DNA of 64,000 nucleotides from the NCBI GenBank assembly GCA_036824005.1, contig DAITBA010000014.1, positions 62,001 to 126,000 on the forward strand, read 5' to 3'. The stretch comes from DAITBA01 sp036824005. Lineage in GTDB: Bacteria; Pseudomonadota; Gammaproteobacteria; Burkholderiales; Rhodocyclaceae. Below, one piece after another: positions 40,754-48,772 of the stretch; the first letter of the stretch is position 1; each line of letters begins with the position of its first letter. The notes under the pieces are model-generated. The model did not search any database. It was given only the letters and a program-made list of their open reading frames with translations, and had not been told where the DNA came from. A program made the translations under genes and the position numbers.

Positions 40754-43222
40754 TTAATTCACGCTCACCTCGACACGGCGCGCCTCGTCGGCGCTGCCGG
40801 AGCCGGTGGTGACCTCGGGCTTGCGCATCTCGATGCGATCCTCGGCAACGCCGGCGCTCTTCAGCGCCTCGCGCACCGACTTGGCCCGGTTCTTGGCCAA
40901 CTCTTCGTTGATCGCCGCATCGCCGGTTGTGTCGTGGAAGCCGGAGATCGCGAGCTTCGCCCCGGCGTTGGCCTTGGCATAGGCGATCGTTGCTTCCAGC
41001 GTCTTGGCCGCATCGGCAGGCAGATCCGCCGAGCCGGTGGCGAAGTACAGCTTGGCCACCGCCGGCGCAGCAGGCGCGGGGGCTGCAGCCGGTGCCGGTG
41101 CAGCAGCCTGGGGCGCCGGCTTGGCCGCCTCGCCACCGCCCACACCTGCCACCAGCGGTACGATCAGCAGCGCAACGATGTTGATGATCTTGATCAACGG
41201 GTTGACCGCCGGGCCGGCCGTGTCCTTGTAGGGATCGCCCACGGTGTCGCCGGTCACCGCCGCCTTGTGCGCGTCGGAGCCCTTGCCGCCGTAGTTGCCG
41301 TCCTCGATGTACTTCTTCGCATTGTCCCAGGCGCCGCCGCCGGTGGTCATGGAGATGGCCACGAACAGGCCGGTGACGATCGTGCCCATGAGTACGCCGC
41401 CCAGGGCCTGCACGCCGGCATCCTTGCCCATCAGCACGCCGATGCCCAGCGCCACCGCGATCGGCACGACCACGGGCAGCAGTGATGGAATCATCATCTC
41501 CTTGATTGCTGCCTTGGTCAGCAAGTCCACCGCGCGTGAATAATCGGGCTTGCCCGTGCCCTCCATAATGCCCTTGATCTCCTTGAACTGGCGGCGCACT
41601 TCGGCCACGACGGAGCTGGCCGCGCGGCCCACGGCTTCCATGGCCATGGCGCCGAAGAGGTACGGCACCAAGCCGCCGATGAACAGGCCGATAATGACAG
41701 CGGGGTTGGAGAGATCGAACGCGACGACGCGACCCGCGGCTTCCAGCGCGTGGGTGTAGTCGGCGAAGAGCACCAGCGCGGCAAGGCCCGCAGAGCCGAT
41801 CGCGTAGCCCTTGGTCACTGCCTTCGTCGTGTTGCCCACGGCATCCAGCGGATCGGTAATGTTGCGCACTTCCTTCGGCAGCTCGGCCATCTCGGCAATG
41901 CCGCCGGCATTGTCCGTGATCGGGCCGTAGGCGTCGAGCGCGACGATGATGCCGGCCATCGACAGCATGGAGGTAGCGGCAATGGCGATGCCATACAGGC
42001 CGCCGGCCGTGTAGGCGAGGTAGATCGAGGCGCACACCGCAAGCACCGGCCAGGCGCAGGCCTTCATGGACACGCCGAGTCCGGCGATGATGTTGGTCGC
42101 GTGGCCGAACTGCGAGGCATCGGCGACATGCTTGACCGGCTTGAAGTCGGTGCCCGTGTAGTACTCCGTGATGTAGACCAGCACCCCGGTAAGGGCCAGG
42201 CCGATCACGGCGCACGCATACAGGCGCATTTGCGCACCGCCGCTGATGCCCATGATCTGATTGAGCGCGTCGTCCGGCATCATCATCTTGGTGATCGGGA
42301 AGTAGGCGATGAGCGCAAGCGCGCCGGCGACGGCCAGGCCGCGGTAGAGGGCGTTCATGATCTTGCCGCCTTCCTTGGCCTTGACAAAGAATGCGCCGAT
42401 AATCGAGGCGATGATCGAGAAGCCGCCCAGCGCCAGAGGATAGACCACCGCGACTTCGGCGTTCGCCTTGAGCATCAGCGCGCCCAGCAGCATCGTCGCC
42501 ACCGTCGTCACGGCATAGGTTTCGAACAGATCGGCGGCCATGCCGGCGCAGTCGCCGACGTTGTCACCGACGTTGTCGGCGATCACCGCCGGGTTGCGCG
42601 GATCGTCCTCCGGAATGCCGGCTTCCACCTTGCCGACCAGGTCGGCGCCGACGTCCGCGCCTTTGGTGAATATGCCGCCGCCAAGACGGGCGAAAATCGA
42701 GATCAGCGAGGAACCAAACCCCAGGCCGATGAGCGGATGCAGGATCTCATCCAGCGGCGCGCCATGGGTGGCCGAGCCCTTCAGGAAGGCGTAGAAGCCG
42801 GCCACGCCGAGCAGGCCCAGTCCGACCACCAGCATGCCCGTAATGGCGCCGCCGCGGAAGGCAACGTCGAGCGCCGGAGCAATGCCCCGGCGTGCCGCCT
42901 CTGCCGTGCGCACGTTGGAGCGCACCGACACGTTCATGCCGATATAGCCTGCCGCGCCCGAAAGCACCGCGCCGATGACAAATCCCGCGGCCGTCTTGCC
43001 ACCGAGGAAAATACCGATGAGGATGGCGAGCACAACGCCGGCAACGGCGATGGTGGTGTATTGACGATTCAAGTAGGCTTTGGCGCCTTCCTGCACCGCC
43101 GCGGAAATCGCGCGCATGCGCTCGTTTCCGGCCGGCTGGGCCAAAATCCACTTGGTGGAAAACGCGCCGTAGAGCACCGCGAGCACGGCACACGCGAGCG
43201 CAAACATGAGTGCTGCAGACAT
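40754..43222 (-). CDS. hppA: H+-translocating pyrophosphatase fused to OmpA-like domain
   Basis: Residues 1-695 form a 16-helix membrane pyrophosphatase with the catalytic blocks DVGADLVGKVE (190-200) and DNVGDNVGD (216-224). Lys467 and Thr470 in GNTTKAVTKG mark the K+-independent, proton-pumping subclass. After an Ala/Pro linker (699-722) comes an OmpA-like domain (723-822) with GFHDTTGDAAIN and KNRAKSVREAL retaining the Asp and Arg that bind peptidoglycan. Membrane pyrophosphatase C termini face the periplasm, so the domain is correctly placed to touch the wall. The ATG at 43222 follows GGGAGGGAAG. It sits downstream of the PPi-dependent phosphofructokinase gene. Confidence 0.95.
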   Translation of the reverse strand: MSAALMFALACAVLAVLYGAFSTKWILAQPAGNERMRAISAAVQEGAKAYLNRQYTTIAVAGVVLAILIGIFLGGKTAAGFVIGAVLSGAAGYIGMNVSVRSNVRTAEAARRGIAPALDVAFRGGAITGMLVVGLGLLGVAGFYAFLKGSATHGAPLDEILHPLIGLGFGSSLISIFARLGGGIFTKGADVGADLVGKVEAGIPEDDPRNPAVIADNVGDNVGDCAGMAADLFETYAVTTVATMLLGALMLKANAEVAVVYPLALGGFSIIASIIGAFFVKAKEGGKIMNALYRGLAVAGALALIAYFPITKMMMPDDALNQIMGISGGAQMRLYACAVIGLALTGVLVYITEYYTGTDFKPVKHVADASQFGHATNIIAGLGVSMKACAWPVLAVCASIYLAYTAGGLYGIAIAATSMLSMAGIIVALDAYGPITDNAGGIAEMAELPKEVRNITDPLDAVGNTTKAVTKGYAIGSAGLAALVLFADYTHALEAAGRVVAFDLSNPAVIIGLFIGGLVPYLFGAMAMEAVGRAASSVVAEVRRQFKEIKGIMEGTGKPDYSRAVDLLTKAAIKEMMIPSLLPVVVPIAVALGIGVLMGKDAGVQALGGVLMGTIVTGLFVAISMTTGGGAWDNAKKYIEDGNYGGKGSDAHKAAVTGDTVGDPYKDTAGPAVNPLIKIINIVALLIVPLVAGVGGGEAAKPAPQAAAPAPAAAPAPAAPAVAKLYFATGSADLPADAAKTLEATIAYAKANAGAKLAISGFHDTTGDAAINEELAKNRAKSVREALKSAGVAEDRIEMRKPEVTTGSGSADEARRVEVSVN

Positions 43223-43368
43223 ACTTCCCTCCCAACAAAAAAAACCGTTCCCGCATGGCCTACGCAAGCAGACCCACCCGCCGCTGCCACGCGGCAGGTC
43301 TATCGGTCGGAGCGCCTTATCCGGGGGGAAGAGAGCGACGGTAGCCCGTTCCGCCCCGCGCGATCAGC

Positions 43369-44634
43369 TCAGAGCTTGAACTCCCCGGACAGCTTCCGAG
43401 GTACCGCGGTGTTCTTCAGCATCACGTACCGTGGCAACCCGTTCTTGTACGGCGGATAATCCTCGCCGACGATAAGCGGCGCCAGATAGCGCCGGCACTT
43501 CTCGGTGATCGAGAACCCGTCCGTGGAGATGAAATCGCGCGGCATGAATTTTTCCTTGTTCGCCACGTCCTTCAGCTCCGCCACTTCGATCTTCCACTTG
43601 TAGGGCGTGTCCGACACGCGCTTGATCGCCGGCATGACCGAGTTGCGTCCCTTGAGCGCCAGCTCCACCGCCGCCTTGCCCAGCGCATACGCTTGGGCGA
43701 CATCGGTCTTCGAGGCGATGTGGCGCGCGGCGCGCTGCAGATAGTCGGCCACGCCCCAGTGGTATTTCATCTTCAGCGCATCCTTGACGATGCCGGCGAT
43801 CACCGGCGCCGCGCCGCCGAGCTGGGCATGGCCGAAGGCATCGCGCAGCCCCTGGTCGGAAAGGAACTTGCCATCCGCGCCCTTGACGCCCTCGGAGACG
43901 ACGACGGTACAGAAGCCGTGCTTCTTCACCATGCCTTCCACCTTGGCCAGGAACTTGTCCTGGTTGAAGGGGATCTCGGGGAACAGGATCACGATGGGCA
44001 ACTCCAGATCCTTGTCGGCGGCGAGCGCGCCGGCCGCGGCGATCCACCCGGCATGCCGGCCCATGACCTCCAGCACGAACACCTTGGTCGAGGTCTTGGC
44101 CATGGACATGACATCGAACGAGGCTTCCCGCGTCGATACCGCGATGTACTTGGCCACGGAACCGAAGCCCGGGCAGTTGTCGGTGATGGGCAGATCGTTG
44201 TCCACCGTCTTCGGCACGTGGATGGCTTGGATCGGGTAGCCGAGCGATTCACCCAGCTGGGATACCTTGAGACAGGTGTCGGCCGAGTCGCCGCCACCGT
44301 TGTAGAAGAAGTAGCCGATGTTATGCGCCTTGAAGACCTCGATCAGGCGCTCGTACTCGCGCCGGTTCTGGTCCAGCCCCTTGAGCTTGTAGCGGCAGGA
44401 ACCGAACGCGCCGGAAGGTGTCACGCGCAGGGCAGCGATCGCCGCTGCACTCTCCTTGCCGGTGTCGATCAGATCCTCGGTGAGCGCGCCGATGATGCCA
44501 TTTCGTCCGGCATAGACCTTGCCGATCTTGTCCTTGTGCTTGCGCGCCGTTTCGATCACGCCACAGGCGCTGGCGTTGATGACGGCCGTGACGCCGCCCG
44601 ATTGTGCGTAGAACGCATTCTTTTTCGCAGCCAT
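43369..44634 (-). CDS. pfp: Pyrophosphate-dependent 6-phosphofructokinase
   Basis: This 421-residue phosphofructokinase has GGGDS (113-117) in place of the ATP-type GGDGS, and PKTVDND (141-147), where the Lys marks PPi use and Asp145 is the catalytic base. It reversibly phosphorylates fructose 6-phosphate with PPi, and in some methylotrophs also acts on sedoheptulose phosphate. It directly precedes the H+-PPase gene (146-base gap) and follows adk, so glycolytic flux, PPi and the proton gradient may be coordinated. Confidence 0.95.
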   Translation of the reverse strand: MAAKKNAFYAQSGGVTAVINASACGVIETARKHKDKIGKVYAGRNGIIGALTEDLIDTGKESAAAIAALRVTPSGAFGSCRYKLKGLDQNRREYERLIEVFKAHNIGYFFYNGGGDSADTCLKVSQLGESLGYPIQAIHVPKTVDNDLPITDNCPGFGSVAKYIAVSTREASFDVMSMAKTSTKVFVLEVMGRHAGWIAAAGALAADKDLELPIVILFPEIPFNQDKFLAKVEGMVKKHGFCTVVVSEGVKGADGKFLSDQGLRDAFGHAQLGGAAPVIAGIVKDALKMKYHWGVADYLQRAARHIASKTDVAQAYALGKAAVELALKGRNSVMPAIKRVSDTPYKWKIEVAELKDVANKEKFMPRDFISTDGFSITEKCRRYLAPLIVGEDYPPYKNGLPRYVMLKNTAVPRKLSGEFKL

Positions 44635-44653
44635 AAGCCCTCCCTAGTTAAGC

Positions 44654-45307
44654 TTATTTCAATGCGGCGAACGCGCGGTCGCGGATATCCTCGACCGCCC
44701 CCAGACCAACGATCTTTCGGTACTGCGGTGCTGTTGTGTCGCCGGTCGCCGCCCAGCGCGAGTAATACTCGACCAGCGGCTGGGTCTGCGAATGATAGAC
44801 CTCCAGGCGCTTGCGCACCGTCTCTTCCTTGTCGTCGTCACGCTGCACCAGCGGCTCGCCGGTGACATCGTCCTTGCCTTCCACCTTGGGCGGATTGAAT
44901 TTGACGTGATACGTGCGCCCCGAGGACAGGTGGGCACGCCGGCCACTCATGCGCACGATGATTTCCGCGTCAGGCACATCGATCTCCAGCACGTAGTCGA
45001 TGGCGACGCCCGCCTGCTTCATCGCCTCGGCCTGGGGGATGGTGCGCGGAAAACCGTCGAACATGTATCCCTTGGCACAGTCGGAGTCCTTGAGCCGCTC
45101 CTTGACCATGCCGATGATCACCTCGTCCGGCACCAGCCCGCCGGCGTCCATATATTTCTTGGCCTCCAGCCCGAGCGCGCTGCCGCTCTTGACGTGCGCC
45201 CGCAGCATGTCGCCCGTGGAGATCTGCGGGATGCCGAACCTCTCCTTGATGAAGTTGGCCTGCGTGCCTTTGCCCGCGCCTGGTGGCCCCAGAAGAATAA
45301 GTCGCAT
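44654..45307 (-). CDS. adk: Adenylate kinase
   Basis: This 217-residue enzyme interconverts ATP plus AMP with two ADP. It has the P-loop GPPGAGKGTQ (7-16), the DGFPRTIPQAEA block and a long LID domain with RTYHVKFNPP; the LID lacks the four-Cys zinc site, as in other Gram-negative enzymes. The ATG at 45307 is the usual MRLILLG start. It lies between kdsB and the PPi-phosphofructokinase gene on the minus strand. Confidence 0.98.
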   Translation of the reverse strand: MRLILLGPPGAGKGTQANFIKERFGIPQISTGDMLRAHVKSGSALGLEAKKYMDAGGLVPDEVIIGMVKERLKDSDCAKGYMFDGFPRTIPQAEAMKQAGVAIDYVLEIDVPDAEIIVRMSGRRAHLSSGRTYHVKFNPPKVEGKDDVTGEPLVQRDDDKEETVRKRLEVYHSQTQPLVEYYSRWAATGDTTAPQYRKIVGLGAVEDIRDRAFAALK

Positions 45308-45386
45308 TACCGCCTCACCGAGTGCTCTGATAACTTGAATTCTTTGGTGTTTTAATGCCGCCCCGCCCGCGGCCGCAACCTTACCT

Positions 45387-46154
45387 TCAAAATCGTCCGT
45401 GGTCAAACTGGCGCCGCACCCGCTCCAGGTCCTCCTGCGTGTCCACGCCCGCTTCGGGCGCGTGCTCCAGCGGAACGACGCGGATCGGAAAGCCATACCA
45501 CAGCGCCCGCAACTGCTCCAGCGCCTCCCAGGTCTCGATCGGCGCCGGCGCAAGCGAGGCGTAGTGCCGGAGGAAGCCGGCGCGGTAAGCGTACAGCCCC
45601 ACGTGCCGCTGGGCCGGCAGTGCCGCCGGCAGGCGCTGGCGCGAAACGGCGAAGGCATCGCGCGCGTAGGGGATGGGCGCGCGGCTGAAATAGAGCGCCC
45701 TGTCGCTTGCGTCGCAGACGACTTTCACGACATTGGGATTAAAGAACTCTTCGGCGCTGGTCAGCGGATGGCTGGCGGTCGCGATTGCTGCGTCCGCGTC
45801 GGCCTCCAGTTCCGCTGCGACGCGGTCGATCAACTGAGGTTCGATCAACGGCTCGTCGCCCTGCACATTCACCAGCACGTCGGCATCGTTGCAGCCGAGT
45901 TGTGCCGCGACTTCGGCCAGACGATCGGTGCCGCTGGGATGATCATCGCGGGTCATCAACGCCCGCAGCCCATGACGCTGCGCCACCGCGGCGATGTCAG
46001 GGTGATCGGTAGCGATCCACACCTGGCTCGCGCGGCTCAGCAGCGCGCGCTCGGCAACGCGCACCACCATCGGCTTGCCGGCGATGTCGAGCAGGGGTTT
46101 TCCGGGAAGGCGGGTCGATCCGTAACGCGCGGGAACGACGACCTGGAAGGCCAC
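45387..46154 (-). CDS. kdsB: 3-deoxy-manno-octulosonate cytidylyltransferase
   Basis: This 255-residue enzyme activates Kdo as CMP-Kdo for lipid A core synthesis. The N-terminal nucleotide-binding block FQVVVPARYGSTRLPGKPL and the VQGDEPLIEP motif are characteristic. The start is GTG. It is 12 bases downstream of the Trm112-like gene and shares this lipopolysaccharide-related group with lpxK. The PPi it releases could be used by the neighbouring PPi enzymes, although the link is only by proximity. Confidence 0.97.
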   Translation of the reverse strand: MAFQVVVPARYGSTRLPGKPLLDIAGKPMVVRVAERALLSRASQVWIATDHPDIAAVAQRHGLRALMTRDDHPSGTDRLAEVAAQLGCNDADVLVNVQGDEPLIEPQLIDRVAAELEADADAAIATASHPLTSAEEFFNPNVVKVVCDASDRALYFSRAPIPYARDAFAVSRQRLPAALPAQRHVGLYAYRAGFLRHYASLAPAPIETWEALEQLRALWYGFPIRVVPLEHAPEAGVDTQEDLERVRRQFDHGRF

Positions 46155-46166
46155 GCGCCGCGCGCC

Positions 46167-46352
46167 TCAGCCTGCCGCCGCTTCGTCGGGCGACAACTGA
46201 CGCGCTTCGTCTTCGAGCATGACAGGGATGTCGTCGCGGATCGGATAGGCCAGCTTGCACGCCTTGCACACGAGTTCCTGCTCCGGCTTGCGGTAGTCAA
46301 GCGGTCCCTTGCAGATGGGACAAACGAGAATCTCAAGCAGGCGGGCGTCCAT
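46167..46352 (-). CDS. Trm112-family zinc-ribbon protein
   Basis: This 61-residue protein begins MDARLLEILVCPICKGPL and has a second Cys pair in CKACKLAYPI, giving the zinc ribbon of the Trm112/YcaR family. In eukaryotes Trm112 activates methyltransferases; bacterial roles are unclear. It overlaps the 3' end of lpxK by 20 bases and precedes kdsB, a linkage conserved across proteobacteria. Confidence 0.95.
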   Translation of the reverse strand: MDARLLEILVCPICKGPLDYRKPEQELVCKACKLAYPIRDDIPVMLEDEARQLSPDEAAAG

Positions 46353-47373
46353 TCACCTTCTCCAGGATGACGGCAAGCAGGTCCGGGCTCACTTCTGCGG
46401 CCACGGGCAGAACCCAAGTCTCGGGCGGCGCGAAAGGCGCACATTTTACCGCATCTTTTTCTGTCATCAGCAGCGCGTCGCAATCATCGAATGCGAGATC
46501 GGTGGCCGTGAAGCGGTGGTGATCGGGAAAGGGATGGGCGATGATGTCCAGGCCGAGCGCAGCCAGCAGGTCGAAGAACCGCTGCGGATTGCCGATGCCG
46601 GCCACCGCGTGCACCCGCTTGCCAGCAAACGCCTCGGGCGGTACGCAACGCTGCGGCTCGTGGAGACTGCGCAAAGCGTGCCCGCGCAATTCCATCGCGA
46701 ACATCCGCCGCGCCCGGCATGCCGGCGGTGCGATGCAAAGTGCGCCGCCATTGATGACAATCGCATCGGCCGCCGCGACGCGAGCGGCAGGCTCGCGCAG
46801 GGGCCCCGCCGGCAGCAGCCAGCCGTTGCCGATGCCGCGCTCGTCCATGACCACGATCTCCACATCGCGCGCCAGGCGATAGTGCTGCAGGCCATCGTCA
46901 CTGATGAGAATCCCGCATTCGGGATGGGCGGCGAGCAGGGCGCGACCGGCCGCCACGCGATCGCGCCCGACCCACATGGGACAGCCGCTGCGGCGGGCAA
47001 GCAGCAGCGGCTCATCGCCCACTTCGGCAGGATCGCTTTCCGGGTCCACCGCACGCGGGCCAACGGCATGTCCGCCATAGCCACGGCTGATTATGCCGGG
47101 ACGATGGCCAGCGAGATGCAACCGTTCGGCGAGCCACAGCACGAGCGGCGTCTTTCCCGTGCCGCCGACGGTGACGTTGCCGACTACGACTACCGGCACC
47201 GCCAGACGTTGCGCCGGCAAGATACCAACTCGATAGAGTAGTCGGCGTACCGCGGCGACGACGCCGAACAGCAACCCCAGCGGAGCAAGCAACCAGGCAA
47301 GCAGGCCGCGCTGCTGCCACGTGGCGACGATGAACTGCGTCAGTGCCGGGGAACGTCGGGTCGGGGAGGACAA
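46333..47373 (-). CDS. lpxK: Tetraacyldisaccharide 4'-kinase
   Basis: This 346-residue inner-membrane-associated kinase phosphorylates the lipid A precursor at the 4' position. The N-terminal hydrophobic helix (about 24-45) anchors it, and the P-loop VVGNVTVGGTGKTPLVLWLA follows (about 60-80). The apparent start is TTG at 47373 with no good ribosome site; no better start precedes the conserved region, so the exact N terminus is uncertain. It follows exbB-exbD and overlaps the Trm112 gene. Confidence 0.95.
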   Translation of the reverse strand: MSSPTRRSPALTQFIVATWQQRGLLAWLLAPLGLLFGVVAAVRRLLYRVGILPAQRLAVPVVVVGNVTVGGTGKTPLVLWLAERLHLAGHRPGIISRGYGGHAVGPRAVDPESDPAEVGDEPLLLARRSGCPMWVGRDRVAAGRALLAAHPECGILISDDGLQHYRLARDVEIVVMDERGIGNGWLLPAGPLREPAARVAAADAIVINGGALCIAPPACRARRMFAMELRGHALRSLHEPQRCVPPEAFAGKRVHAVAGIGNPQRFFDLLAALGLDIIAHPFPDHHRFTATDLAFDDCDALLMTEKDAVKCAPFAPPETWVLPVAAEVSPDLLAVILEKVNGRPPA

Positions 47374-47406
47374 GCGGCACCCGCGGGCCGGTGCGGATCG
47401 CCGCCG

Positions 47407-47829
47407 CTACTTGTGCGCCGGACTCTGCGTGGCGAAGGAGATGCGCGGCAGTCCGGCCTGCTGCGCTGCCTGCATGACATCGACAACGCTCTGGTGCGTC
47501 GCCTTGGCATCGGCATTGATCACGACCAGCGGTTCCTTGCGGTCGCCGGCAGCGCGCCGCAGCGCATTGGCGATGTTCTCCACATCGCGCGCGCCGATGG
47601 CGGCACGGTCCACCAGAATCTCGCCGCCGGCACTAACGGTGATGTTGATCTCGTTCGGCTGCTCGGGCGTGGTGGCGGCGTCGGCCGTGGGCAGATTGAT
47701 TTCCAGCCCCGCATACTTGGAATACGTGGTGGTAATCATCAGGAAGATGAGGATCACCAGCAGCACGTCGATCATCGGGATCAGGTTGATCTCCGGTTCT
47801 TCCCGCGGTTCGCCGCGCTGGAAGTTCAT
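47407..47829 (-). CDS. exbD: ExbD/TolR-type transport protein
   Basis: This 140-residue protein has a short cytoplasmic N terminus, one transmembrane helix with the critical Asp (EINLIPMIDVLLVILIFLMI, about 14-33) and a periplasmic domain. With ExbB it forms a proton-driven motor that energises outer-membrane processes. GGAGTG precedes the ATG. Its place before lpxK, without tonB, resembles the betaproteobacterial ExbB/ExbD pair of uncertain partner. Confidence 0.94.
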   Translation of the reverse strand: MNFQRGEPREEPEINLIPMIDVLLVILIFLMITTTYSKYAGLEINLPTADAATTPEQPNEINITVSAGGEILVDRAAIGARDVENIANALRRAAGDRKEPLVVINADAKATHQSVVDVMQAAQQAGLPRISFATQSPAHK

Positions 47830-47841
47830 CGCCGCACTCCT

Positions 47842-48450
47842 TCAGCCCGCGCGCTGTCCATGCACCAGCTCGACGAGCTTGATCGCCTGCTGCTCCATGT
47901 CCACGACGAGGCTGTCCACCCGGGCGCGGAAATGACGATAAAAAATCATCGCGGGAATGGCGATCAGGATGCCGAAACCTGCGTTGTACAGCGCCACGGA
48001 GATACCATGCGCCAACTGCTGCGGAGTGCCCGTGCCCGGCGTCTGGGAACCGAAGATCTCGATCATGCCAACGATCGTCCCGAACAGCCCCATGAGCGGA
48101 CTGATCGAAGCGATCGTGCCGAGCGGATTAAGGAAACGCTCCAGCTCGTGAGTGACGCCACGGCCGGCCTCCTCGATGGCTTCCTTCATGATCTCGCGCG
48201 AGCTTTTCACATTGCGCATCCCTGCGGCGAAAATGCGGCCCAGCGCCGAATGGTTGGTCAGGCGACCGAGCATCTCGGGGGTGACACCGTGCTTGCGATA
48301 GTCGGTGATCACGCTTTCCAGCAATCCCGGCGGCACGATCTTCGCGCGTCGCAGCGAGATGGTGCGCTCGATGATCAGCGCGACAGCGATAATCGATGCC
48401 AATAGCAACGGCCATATCGGCCAACCGGCAGCGCGGAGAATATCGAGCAC
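47842..48450 (-). CDS. exbB: ExbB/TolQ-family proton channel protein
   Basis: This 202-residue protein has three transmembrane segments (about 9-28, 110-135 and 155-180) and the conserved TISPLMGLFGTIVGMIE-like block ASISPLMGLFGTIVGMIEIF. I chose the GTG at 48450, which has AGGAG at a good distance and gives the usual VLDILRAAGW start; the open frame extends to 48516. It partners with ExbD 12 bases downstream and begins the long minus-strand run through lpxK to hppA. Confidence 0.92.
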   Translation of the reverse strand: MLDILRAAGWPIWPLLLASIIAVALIIERTISLRRAKIVPPGLLESVITDYRKHGVTPEMLGRLTNHSALGRIFAAGMRNVKSSREIMKEAIEEAGRGVTHELERFLNPLGTIASISPLMGLFGTIVGMIEIFGSQTPGTGTPQQLAHGISVALYNAGFGILIAIPAMIFYRHFRARVDSLVVDMEQQAIKLVELVHGQRAG

Positions 48451-48487
48451 GCGGAGGACTCCTGAACGATGCGAAAAATAACGGCGA

Positions 48488-48516
48488 ACTTTATCTTGGC
48501 CGACGAGTTTGGGCAA
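48488..48516 (-). promoter_or_regulatory. Candidate exbB promoter
   Basis: On the minus strand TTGCCC (48511-48516) and TAAAGT (48488-48493) are 17 bases apart. The position, 38 bases before the exbB GTG, is suitable, but neither hexamer is a close match to consensus. Confidence 0.35.
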
Positions 48517-48546
48517 GTAATCACCATTAGGGATTCATCCGTTCGG

Positions 48547-48569
48547 TTATCCACAAAAAGTGTGGATAA
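48547..48569. promoter_or_regulatory. Inverted pair of consensus DnaA-box sequences
   Basis: TTATCCACA (48547-48555) and its exact reverse complement TGTGGATAA (48561-48569) are separated by five bases. Each is a perfect match to the high-affinity Escherichia coli DnaA box. They could bind DnaA or form a nine-base-pair hairpin. No dnaA, dnaN or gidA gene is nearby. Confidence 0.6.
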
Positions 48570-48772
48570 CTTTGTGAATTGATTTTTGACGGTGCTGCTA
48601 AGTTGCGTTCTCGTAAGAGTTTTTCTTACTTCGATTAAAAATGAATCTTTTGTTAAACCCGTGACAAGACAATAGGTTACGTAACATTTTCGGGTGTCTC
48701 CGAGCCATTGTGCGGCGCTATCGCCCGATCCACGCGGGGCCGCAGCAAAAAGCCTTGCGCTACAATCGATTC

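Larger units (their letters stand above)
48451..48772. other. AT-rich divergent spacer between exbB and xseA
   Basis: This 322-base stretch has no convincing gene. It is visibly AT-rich compared with its flanks, especially 48520-48690. It contains paired DnaA-box sequences (48547-48569), a GTAAGA-N5-TCTTAC dyad (48614-48629 approximately), and the 10-base palindrome GTTACGTAAC (48676-48685). It must also hold the promoters of exbB and xseA. A TACAAT box at 48761-48766 lies only seven bases before the chosen xseA start. Confidence 0.7.

Noticed and set aside
41750..43459. Long plus-strand ORF (569 codons) opposite the H+-PPase
   Set aside because: It is an antisense shadow: the minus-strand protein has every catalytic signature and a strong ribosome site.
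48451..48772. Chromosome replication origin
   Set aside because: There are only two clear DnaA boxes, and dnaA, dnaN, gidA and parAB are all missing nearby. An origin would normally carry more boxes and this gene context.
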